Shown here piece after piece: positions 7,110-14,233 of a stretch of DNA of 19,060 bases; within the stretch, counting starts at the first letter, position 1; the number at the start of each line of letters is the position of its first letter. The DNA comes from Candidatus Heimdallarchaeota archaeon (GTDB lineage Archaea; Asgardarchaeota; Heimdallarchaeia; Heimdallarchaeales; Kariarchaeaceae): positions 1 to 19,060 of the forward strand of contig WAMJ01000298.1 in the NCBI GenBank assembly GCA_015522385.1, given 5' to 3'. The notes below the pieces were generated by a model. The model was not told the DNA's origin and searched no databases. It worked only from the letters and a program-made list of their open reading frames with translations. Position numbers and translations under genes: made by a program.

Positions 7110-7130
7110 ATTCTTAGCTTACCCCGTGGC

Positions 7131-7138
7131 AATATAAG
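7131..7138 (-). promoter_or_regulatory. TATA-like box of the amidotransferase gene
   Basis: CTTATATT on the minus strand, centred 25 bases ahead of the ATG, places the transcript start at the start codon. Confidence 0.5.
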
Positions 7139-7181
7139 TATTGTAAAATCTCTCAAATATTTCAGTCCTCTCCAATTTGGC

Positions 7182-7189
7182 AAAATAAA
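7182..7189 (+). promoter_or_regulatory. TATA-like box of the nuclease/helicase gene
   Basis: AAAATAAA is centred about 34 bases ahead of the ATG at 7220. No Shine-Dalgarno site precedes that ATG, so a very short leader or none is expected. It sits back to back with the amidotransferase promoter. Confidence 0.4.
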
Positions 7190-7219
7190 CTTAAGTTCGG
7201 AACGGATTACCATCGCTTA

Positions 7220-10200
7220 ATGGGAAAGTTCAATAAGAGAGCTCTTTCAATGTGGGCAGACTTCGAGTGCGAGCGACAGCTATTCATAAACCTAGGGAGG
7301 GATGACAAGAACTGGATTAAGCCAATGAGAGATATTGAGAAGGAGAAGCGAAAACGTGTTAAACAGGGATTTAACATGGGAAGGGATTACGAGGAAATCA
7401 TCTATAGATGGCTCTCCAGTTTCAAAGAGGCAAGATATAAACTAGACCCAAGTAGAAAAATACTACAGTCAAAATTGGACAAAGTGGTTCTCACCTCACT
7501 ACCTCTCACCTCTCACTCTATTCTGCTGGAGCATTACTTTACAGTGAGCAAAGATTACTTACAATCAATCTTCTCTGATAAGATCCCTGTAAAACATCCT
7601 GACCGATTGAGACCAGATGTCCTCCTGATCGAACCAATAGAGGGTAGACATCTAGTCGTGAATCCCGATGGTAGCACTCGTTGGATAATCTCAACGGATG
7701 GGATGATGGGGATTCGCGTATTTGACATAAAGGCGACAAACTCGGAGAACGTAGGAAAAAAACATTTCATAGAGATACTGTTCTACCAGCACGCCCTCTC
7801 CTTCTATTTGAAGGAGATTGGCATGGATGATCGGTTTGTTGTGCTTGCGGATCACAATGGGATACTCCCAAATACCGAAGACGTAATCACTGGAATCGAA
7901 AAGTTCGAGGAGCTGACAGTTCAATTTCTTTGGAAGGATGTTGAGATCATCTACCACAACGCTCTGTCGACAATCAGAGAGATGGTCGACACAACACCGG
8001 TGGACATTATTTATTTTCCGACAAATCTTCAACCTGCCTGCGGTCGCTGTTCCTTTATCGAGGATTGTAAAATGACCTTCGGGATTTCAAAACCAGTAGA
8101 AGACTGGTCTGTCGATCTTATCCCATATCTAGAACCATCAACAGTGGAAGAGCTGAAAGCGAGAGGAGCAAAGACGGTGGGGGAAGCCTCACAGATTGTT
8201 AAGCAAATTAAGGTGGGAAGCACACCCCAACCACTGTACGTCGAGCTTCCACTTCTGAAACTCAAGATTAAGGCCCTCTTGAAACAGGAGAAAACCACTC
8301 CAGAAGACGGACAGGTCTCTTCAATGAATATCCCGAAATATACCGACATCTCCATCTTTGTGGATGCAAACTCTGATCCAATCAAGGATGTTGTGTTCAA
8401 CTTCGGGGTCAGGTTTACTATTTTTGTAGGAGAGAAATCATCTTATTTCGATCTGTTCAAGCAGGTTCTTCTCTATGTAGAAGGATTGGCAGAAGAGTAT
8501 CCGTCTGAACTCGATATTGAACAGCTCAATTCAATCAGGGATATTTTTTCAATATTGAAGAAGGACACCACTGTGGTTACAGAGCTCAACTACATAGGAG
8601 AAAACCTCCTGTACACAGCTGAGCTGGCATATGTGAGCGGGGGGATTACAAATACCGACGAGTTCAACCTTGCTGCTAGAGCGGTTAGTTTCTTCAGTGA
8701 CATCGTGACGGTGACCACATATTTGGAGGAGTCAGTCAGAGTACAGAAGGGAGAATACCTTGAGTATCCCAGATCAGCGGTGTATTACTGGTCAAGAGAT
8801 ATCCTCTCCGCCCTAGAGAGCATGATGGAGAGAAATATGTACCGACTCTTTCTCAACCCTGCTACACGACTGGACTTCCAGAGGGTGGCAACATGGTTGA
8901 CACCATCAGAGAGTAAGGTGAAGAACGATCTCCAGATGAGCAAGATCTATGACCTCCGGGTTTTCGCAGAGACATTTCTTGGTTTTCCTCTCCCAATTAA
9001 CTATACTTGGCATGATATTTGGAGGACTTACGACAGGAATTTCAAAATATCCTACAATTTCTGGAACCCGCATTTCAACTACATGGACTTCAACCAGTGG
9101 CACAGATACCTCTCAGAATCTGACAACATGAAGAAGATCGACATCCTCAGTGAGATCAGGAAACAGAGTCTTAGAAAGCTCAAAGTACTCGATGGTCTCA
9201 AGAGAGAGTTCCAGAAAGAGTGGGGTATAATCTCCATGAATGCAAGACCCGTGACAACGAGTAGCTTCCAACAGAGGGTACTTCCTGAGCGTTACCACGA
9301 GATATCAAAGGTCTGGTACCTCTTTGCCAAATTAACAGGGACTGTCCAAGAGCTTCAATCAGAGAACTTCCGCCATATGTACCCCGAGTACTCAGTTGGG
9401 AAACTGGAAGCAGCAGAGGTTCATGACATCATGGTGACCTCACATACTGGTCCAAGAGGAGGAAAAACCTATTCCTATGAGTTCTCCACAGAGGGTCTTT
9501 CCACGAATATGAAAATGGACATCGGCTCCTACCTTCTGCTGGTACCCGAAGAGTACCGAGACTACAGAAAGGTGAAGTTCTGGGGTGTGAGAATAAAGTC
9601 CATGACCTGGCAAGGGGGTAGGTACCAGATAGAGACCTACCAGGAAAGGAAGAATTTTATCGAAGAGTTTGAGAAGGACAAAGGGCATAGTTCTTCACAA
9701 TGGTACCTATTCAACACAACCAGTGACCACTGGTCAAAGAAGCTGTTTGACGGATCAAAAGGCCTTCTGACCTACAGATCCTTAGGCCAATCTTGGTTAG
9801 GACACAGGCTCACATACATGTGGGAACTCTCCATCGAGAAGATAAAACCTCCAAGGACCGAGAGCATAGATATCGCCGAGGTATACATGTATGCGCCCAA
9901 AAGGCTACAACAGATTAAACCTCTGCAGCAGGTTACCGAGTTAGTATCCGACACTATTCCAAGACCAGACCCATCGCAGTCAGAAGCTATCCTCAATTCC
10001 CTCAATTCCGTCCTGAGCTTTATTCAGGGACCACCTGGAACGGGGAAGTCTCAGACGATAACCGCACTTATCGAGGAGATCCTCAGACGAAACCCCAAGG
10101 TGAAAATTCTGGTCACAGCATTCTCGTACCAAGCCAAGTTAGTCATCCTCGAAAAGATGAACTCTTCTCCATCTACTGTCCTGAGTGGGGTCGAGAAGAT

Positions 10201-11476
10201 CTTTGTACGATCTGCGGGGAGGCAAGCAGTGGAGAACGCAAGGGATTTTGTGAGGATAAATAATACGTGGAAACTCGATGGACAGTCTAGGGTTGTAACC
10301 AAGACCAAGAGGGTTACGGATAAGTTGCAGGACACATTCGTGATGTTTGCAAATGCCCACCAGCTCTACCATATGATGACGCCGAAGGGTGGAAAGGTCT
10401 GTTTTGATCCGGACTTCGCGTTCGACTACATTATAGTGGACGAAGCCTCACAGATGCCTGTTGACCAATTCCTGTCAGCAGTGATCTACACCAGAAAGAT
10501 CCCTACGAGATTGAGGGTGAACTCTGATCTTGATGAAGACGGGTTTATCCTTGATCATGGTGATCTAGATCTGGATTTTGACGCTGGCTTCGATGAATTC
10601 ACGAAGATCATTCTCGTGGGCGACCACAACCAGTTACCTCCAGTCCAACCAGTGACTCCTCCAACCAAGCTTGAACGGGTACTCTCAAGCATATTCAGCT
10701 ACTACGTCGAGCATATGGAACTTGACTTCAGACAACTGAGCGTAAATTACAGATCACATGACCACATCGTTGAGTTCACAAGATCATTGGGGATCTATGA
10801 GAATCTTACAACCGCTGAACCTAACCGAGCGAAGACGTTGGAAGGTGATTTTACTAAAATCACAGAACCAGTACTTCTAGAAATCCTTGATCCACAGAAG
10901 GTAATGATCAGTCTTATACATGATTCCAGATTCGACACAGCCGTGTCAGAGATTGAAGCTCAAATAACCGCGGATCTAGCAGTGGCCTTCTTCAAAGCGA
11001 GGAACCCCGAAACAATCAAAGAGGAAAAAGAGGTATGGAGAAAAGGGATAGGTATCGTCGCACCTCATAATGCACACGGTAGGCTCATAGTCAGGCTGAT
11101 CTTCGACGAGATATACGAGTTATCTAAAATGAGTGCAGAGGAGCTCATGGACGAGCTCAGGAGCACCACATTCTCCGTGGAGAAGTTCCAAGGATCGGAC
11201 AGGGACTTCATCATTGGCACGATTGGAGTCTCTTCCAAGATTCAGCTGCAGAAGGAAGAGGAATTCATCTACCAGATAAATAGGTTTAATGTCCTCACCT
11301 CAAGGGGGAAGTCCAAGATCGTACTGATTGTCGCCCAGAATTTCCTGAACTACCTTCCTCGAAAGAGAGATGTGCTGAAGAATGCCTCCCGGATTAGGAG
11401 CTTCGTTGAGATGTGTAATATCGAGGAAAAAATCAAGTACAAGAAATGGGAGCTCTTTTTTAGGTACATGGTCTAG
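7220..11476 (+). CDS. RecB-like Fe-S nuclease fused to Upf1/Dna2-type SF1 helicase (TM0106-like)
   Basis: This 1418-residue protein fuses two DNA-processing modules. The N-terminal PD-(D/E)xK nuclease shows RPDVLLIE (Asp133), VFDIKAT (Asp169, Lys171) and QHALSFY (Gln190, Tyr196). Four cysteines (17, 274, 277, 283; ACGRCSFIEDC) match the 4Fe-4S arrangement of Cas4, AddB and Dna2 nucleases. Residues about 375-620 resemble the RNase H/YprB-like part of TM0106-family proteins, but the first motif is DAN (382-384) instead of DxE, so that exonuclease is probably dead. The C-terminal helicase has GPPGTGKS (937-944), DEAS (1074-1077), GDHNQLPP (1134-1141), NYRS (1176-1179), KFQGSDRD (1322-1329) and LTSRGKSK (1359-1366), the Upf1/Dna2 branch of superfamily 1. 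It likely unwinds and cuts DNA in repair or against invading DNA. Its 3' end overlaps the convergent Hsp20-like gene by four bases. Confidence 0.9.
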   Translation: MGKFNKRALSMWADFECERQLFINLGRDDKNWIKPMRDIEKEKRKRVKQGFNMGRDYEEIIYRWLSSFKEARYKLDPSRKILQSKLDKVVLTSLPLTSHSILLEHYFTVSKDYLQSIFSDKIPVKHPDRLRPDVLLIEPIEGRHLVVNPDGSTRWIISTDGMMGIRVFDIKATNSENVGKKHFIEILFYQHALSFYLKEIGMDDRFVVLADHNGILPNTEDVITGIEKFEELTVQFLWKDVEIIYHNALSTIREMVDTTPVDIIYFPTNLQPACGRCSFIEDCKMTFGISKPVEDWSVDLIPYLEPSTVEELKARGAKTVGEASQIVKQIKVGSTPQPLYVELPLLKLKIKALLKQEKTTPEDGQVSSMNIPKYTDISIFVDANSDPIKDVVFNFGVRFTIFVGEKSSYFDLFKQVLLYVEGLAEEYPSELDIEQLNSIRDIFSILKKDTTVVTELNYIGENLLYTAELAYVSGGITNTDEFNLAARAVSFFSDIVTVTTYLEESVRVQKGEYLEYPRSAVYYWSRDILSALESMMERNMYRLFLNPATRLDFQRVATWLTPSESKVKNDLQMSKIYDLRVFAETFLGFPLPINYTWHDIWRTYDRNFKISYNFWNPHFNYMDFNQWHRYLSESDNMKKIDILSEIRKQSLRKLKVLDGLKREFQKEWGIISMNARPVTTSSFQQRVLPERYHEISKVWYLFAKLTGTVQELQSENFRHMYPEYSVGKLEAAEVHDIMVTSHTGPRGGKTYSYEFSTEGLSTNMKMDIGSYLLLVPEEYRDYRKVKFWGVRIKSMTWQGGRYQIETYQERKNFIEEFEKDKGHSSSQWYLFNTTSDHWSKKLFDGSKGLLTYRSLGQSWLGHRLTYMWELSIEKIKPPRTESIDIAEVYMYAPKRLQQIKPLQQVTELVSDTIPRPDPSQSEAILNSLNSVLSFIQGPPGTGKSQTITALIEEILRRNPKVKILVTAFSYQAKLVILEKMNSSPSTVLSGVEKIFVRSAGRQAVENARDFVRINNTWKLDGQSRVVTKTKRVTDKLQDTFVMFANAHQLYHMMTPKGGKVCFDPDFAFDYIIVDEASQMPVDQFLSAVIYTRKIPTRLRVNSDLDEDGFILDHGDLDLDFDAGFDEFTKIILVGDHNQLPPVQPVTPPTKLERVLSSIFSYYVEHMELDFRQLSVNYRSHDHIVEFTRSLGIYENLTTAEPNRAKTLEGDFTKITEPVLLEILDPQKVMISLIHDSRFDTAVSEIEAQITADLAVAFFKARNPETIKEEKEVWRKGIGIVAPHNAHGRLIVRLIFDEIYELSKMSAEELMDELRSTTFSVEKFQGSDRDFIIGTIGVSSKIQLQKEEEFIYQINRFNVLTSRGKSKIVLIVAQNFLNYLPRKRDVLKNASRIRSFVEMCNIEEKIKYKKWELFFRYMV

Positions 11477-12060
11477 ACGAAGTTCTCATCTGCCATGTAC
11501 TCAAAGGGGATGGTGAGCACACCGTGTTTCAGGGTGACGAATGCCTCCTTGAATTTCACGGGTCTGTGGAAATTTACATCTGCTCTGTACTTGTCCCCCT
11601 CATCGTTGATTGTGTAGATCTTGGCCTCTCCCTCCTCCAGATCCCAGTAAACGGATCTCAGGTCCATGATACCGGGGATGTCTACGATGAGTTGTCCACC
11701 GTTGTTCTCCTCAATGATCTCGTAGTAAGCCTCCTTCTCCTGCGAGACAGGGTGCACCTCCACCTTCACATTGGCGTTCTTGAGGAACTCCTGCATCTTC
11801 TCCATGAATTCAGGGTTTGACGCCATCTCGAAGAAGTTGAAGTTCCCGTTCATGAGGTTGTTGATATCGAAGGGTAGACCACCCTGCCCCATCTGATCCC
11901 TCATCATCCTGTTGAGTTCCTCTGGATCCATGTCCTCGAACTGTTTCTTGAGAGACCTGAAGAGGTCTCCAAATGGTCCCGGTGCATTCTCCAGTTGCTT
12001 GACGATCTGCTCGATGATCTTGAAGAAATCGGGATTGTCGTCGAATCCGTCAAAGCTCAT
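11473..12060 (-). CDS. Hsp20/alpha-crystallin-like protein
   Basis: This 195-residue protein has a C-terminal Hsp20-fold domain (about 121-186). QLIVDIPGIMDL matches 'l.vDlPGv.k.di', KYRADVNFHRPV matches the middle strands, and LKHGVLTIPF (177-186) matches the signature 'y.nGVLtI.l'. Small heat-shock proteins hold unfolding proteins in soluble oligomers. This one lacks a C-terminal I-x-I motif after the domain, which is normally needed for higher oligomers. It also has a long acidic, Met- and Phe-rich N-terminal region of about 95 residues. It may therefore be a GvpH-like or CS/p23-like variant. A TATA-like box (12083-12091) lies 27 bases before the ATG. The stop codon overlaps the stop of the convergent nuclease/helicase gene in the palindrome CTAG. 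Confidence 0.75.
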   Translation of the reverse strand: MSFDGFDDNPDFFKIIEQIVKQLENAPGPFGDLFRSLKKQFEDMDPEELNRMMRDQMGQGGLPFDINNLMNGNFNFFEMASNPEFMEKMQEFLKNANVKVEVHPVSQEKEAYYEIIEENNGGQLIVDIPGIMDLRSVYWDLEEGEAKIYTINDEGDKYRADVNFHRPVKFKEAFVTLKHGVLTIPFEYMADENFV

Positions 12061-12082
12061 TAATTAAGTAATATAATCTTAG

Positions 12083-12091
12083 AGATAAAAA
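12083..12091 (-). promoter_or_regulatory. TATA-like box of the Hsp20-like gene
   Basis: TTTTTATCT on the minus strand is centred 27 bases ahead of the ATG at 12060, and no Shine-Dalgarno site is visible. A leaderless transcript independent of the upstream TrmB-like gene is likely. Confidence 0.45.
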
Positions 12092-12107
12092 TATTGAGAT
12101 ACAAAAG

Positions 12108-14138
12108 TCAGACGAGTTTTTTCGACCGTCTGATGACGACTTCGTTCAACCTGTCCTCGAAGAGTGAGATCATCGAGTCCTGACTGGAACGCACTGCAGT
12201 CCAGTCCTCACCCTTGACGATGTACCCGAAGACTATCTCCTCCTTGTCCCTGAAGCAAGCGAGGATGTCCTCACCCTCGTACTCGATGAGAGAGATAGTT
12301 CCGATGTCCTTCGCCTTCTTAATGATAGCATCCTTCTTCTTTGGGTTGAACTTTGTAACAATCGTTGTCCGGAACTTACCCCTCATGCTAATTGCCACAT
12401 TGAATATGCCCTCATCAAACTTAGGTGTGACAACCGTGACCATCCTCTTAGTCCTGAGCACGAAGTCACTGAGGGTCGAATAGATGGCCGGTAGACCTAG
12501 GACTATGCCCGTGTCAATCGGTCGTTTGACATCGAAGCTCTCACTCATCCGAAGGATAGCGCGTAAATCTGCACCCCTGCCCTCGAGCATCGTCTTGGCG
12601 AAGTTGATACGTTCGTAGAGGAGACCTGTGTTAAAGTCCTCGGATTCACGAATCTGATCCATCAGGGTTTTGACCAGATGCGTGTTGGACTCGACGAACT
12701 TGTCGACCTGATCCTCGGAGATTGAGACGAGTGTCTTTTCCAAGGCTTTGATCAACTCCTCGGGAGACTTGAATGTGGTCGTAACCAGCTCGGAGAGCTC
12801 TTCGAAGAAACCACCCACATCATCCAACGAGGCCTTCTTCACCTTCTCCACGCTGCTCTGAACTTCCGAGTGGAGAGCTGATACAAGCTCGTTCATCTTT
12901 GCAGATTTGGAGGATAGCTCACTGGACGTCTCTTCGAGACCAGACACGAAGTCGACGTGAAGTCTGGACAGGGTGTCACTCACAGCCTTTCCTATTTTTG
13001 TGATGCTCTCCTCTGTGGATTCAAGGATACTCTGGACCTCCTCACCTAGCGAGTTTATTGCATTCTTCTTCTCAAGTATCTCCATGTCTAGCCCCTCCCT
13101 GAGCTCTTTCACACTGTCCAGAAGGCTCTGCATAGAATCCGCGGTCTTGCCCTTCACGCTTTCCATCAAAGTGCTGAACTCTGCTTTGATCTCATCGCGT
13201 GTAAGCCCGGTTGCGGGAGATTCGGGAGTACCCTCATGAACCTTGGACGCAAGGTTCTCACGTGCGGTAATAAGCGTGGAGAGTAGATCCTGCTTTAGTG
13301 CGTCCATGGAGGCAATACCCTCCTTCAGCTCCATCTCCTTTGCCTTGAGCTGCTCGCTCTTTTGTGAGAGCTTGGAGATCTCCTCTCCCAACTTGTCAGC
13401 TGTTTTCTCCATGCTTTTCTTGATGGAATCAATCGCCTTCTTGAGGGAGATCATCTTCGCGCTGATCTCTTTATGACCCTTGGAGAGCGCAGACTCATTT
13501 TCGCTTTTTTGCTTCTCGATGATTTTGACCATACTGTCAAACTCACCTGAGCTCGTACGGGAAAAACGTTCCTCCGATGATTTCAAGAGGTCGGAGAGTT
13601 CATTGTCAATTCCTCCAAGGATGGAGAGAATCGACTCCTTCTTGTTTTCGAATATCCGGTGTGCCTTGATTGCCGTATCAGTGGTAGCCTCACGGATTGC
13701 TTGTATATTTTTGGCCACAGGAGAGTGGAACTGATCCGTGAAGGATGAGAGCAGAGAGGAGGTGTAGCTGGGTAGACCGATAGCCTCGATCTCCTCAAGC
13801 TTCTTATCTACCTCGTATTTCTTCTCCTTGATTGAGGTCACAAGGGAATTGAGAGCAAAAATTGTCTCTCGTTCCACAGTGACCGCTTCGCGGAGAAACG
13901 GGAGGACTGCAAAATACCTGTGGTAATCTCCTTTTGTCGCCTTGACCAACCCAATATCCTGCATGTCCCGGATCGAGGCACCGATCTCGAGGAACTCAAT
14001 CCGCCCAAGGGACTGCTGGATCTCACCAATTGAAAGAGGAGGGGAGTCGAGAAGCAGGGTATAGACCTCAATATCTATCTCGGTCAGACCTATTCTCTCA
14101 AGGAACTCAATCGCTCTTTCCACCTTCTTGAAAGACAT
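12108..14138 (-). CDS. TrmB-type winged-helix protein with long coiled coil and PLD-like C-terminus
   Basis: The first 80 residues form a TrmB-like winged helix: IGLTEIDIEVYTLLLDSPP and LSIGEIQQSLG give the helix-turn-helix, and the wing ends in YHRYFAVLP. Residues of about 85-500 are almost wholly helical and rich in Glu, Lys, Ser and Leu, with heptad-like spacing and few prolines, so a long coiled-coil rod is expected. Residues of about 545-670 (VTVVTPKFDEGIFNVAI, RTTIVTKFN, IVFGYIV) resemble the C-terminal PLD-like ligand domain of TrmB regulators. Ordinary TrmB proteins are 250-350 residues and have only a short coil, so at 676 residues this is a strongly extended version. It may bind DNA as a dimer and reach a distant site, or serve a structural role in the chromosome. 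A TATA-like box (14166-14172) lies 31 bases ahead of the ATG. Confidence 0.8.
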   Translation of the reverse strand: MSFKKVERAIEFLERIGLTEIDIEVYTLLLDSPPLSIGEIQQSLGRIEFLEIGASIRDMQDIGLVKATKGDYHRYFAVLPFLREAVTVERETIFALNSLVTSIKEKKYEVDKKLEEIEAIGLPSYTSSLLSSFTDQFHSPVAKNIQAIREATTDTAIKAHRIFENKKESILSILGGIDNELSDLLKSSEERFSRTSSGEFDSMVKIIEKQKSENESALSKGHKEISAKMISLKKAIDSIKKSMEKTADKLGEEISKLSQKSEQLKAKEMELKEGIASMDALKQDLLSTLITARENLASKVHEGTPESPATGLTRDEIKAEFSTLMESVKGKTADSMQSLLDSVKELREGLDMEILEKKNAINSLGEEVQSILESTEESITKIGKAVSDTLSRLHVDFVSGLEETSSELSSKSAKMNELVSALHSEVQSSVEKVKKASLDDVGGFFEELSELVTTTFKSPEELIKALEKTLVSISEDQVDKFVESNTHLVKTLMDQIRESEDFNTGLLYERINFAKTMLEGRGADLRAILRMSESFDVKRPIDTGIVLGLPAIYSTLSDFVLRTKRMVTVVTPKFDEGIFNVAISMRGKFRTTIVTKFNPKKKDAIIKKAKDIGTISLIEYEGEDILACFRDKEEIVFGYIVKGEDWTAVRSSQDSMISLFEDRLNEVVIRRSKKLV

Positions 14139-14165
14139 CTAGGATTTGAGTTTCTCAGCTTCGGG

Positions 14166-14172
14166 TATAATT
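14166..14172 (-). promoter_or_regulatory. TATA-like box of the TrmB coiled-coil gene
   Basis: AATTATA on the minus strand is centred about 31 bases ahead of the ATG at 14138. No Shine-Dalgarno site is seen before that ATG. Confidence 0.4.
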
Positions 14173-14233
14173 CTTTCTCTGAGAGCTCGAAGTTTATGGA
14201 AGTTTATTCTGATTCTTAGTCCTATCATCATTT

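Noticed and set aside
7220..11476. Part of a CRISPR-Cas system because of the Cas4-like nuclease
   Set aside because: No other cas genes and no array in the window; the helicase fusion fits the TM0106/Dna2-like group better.
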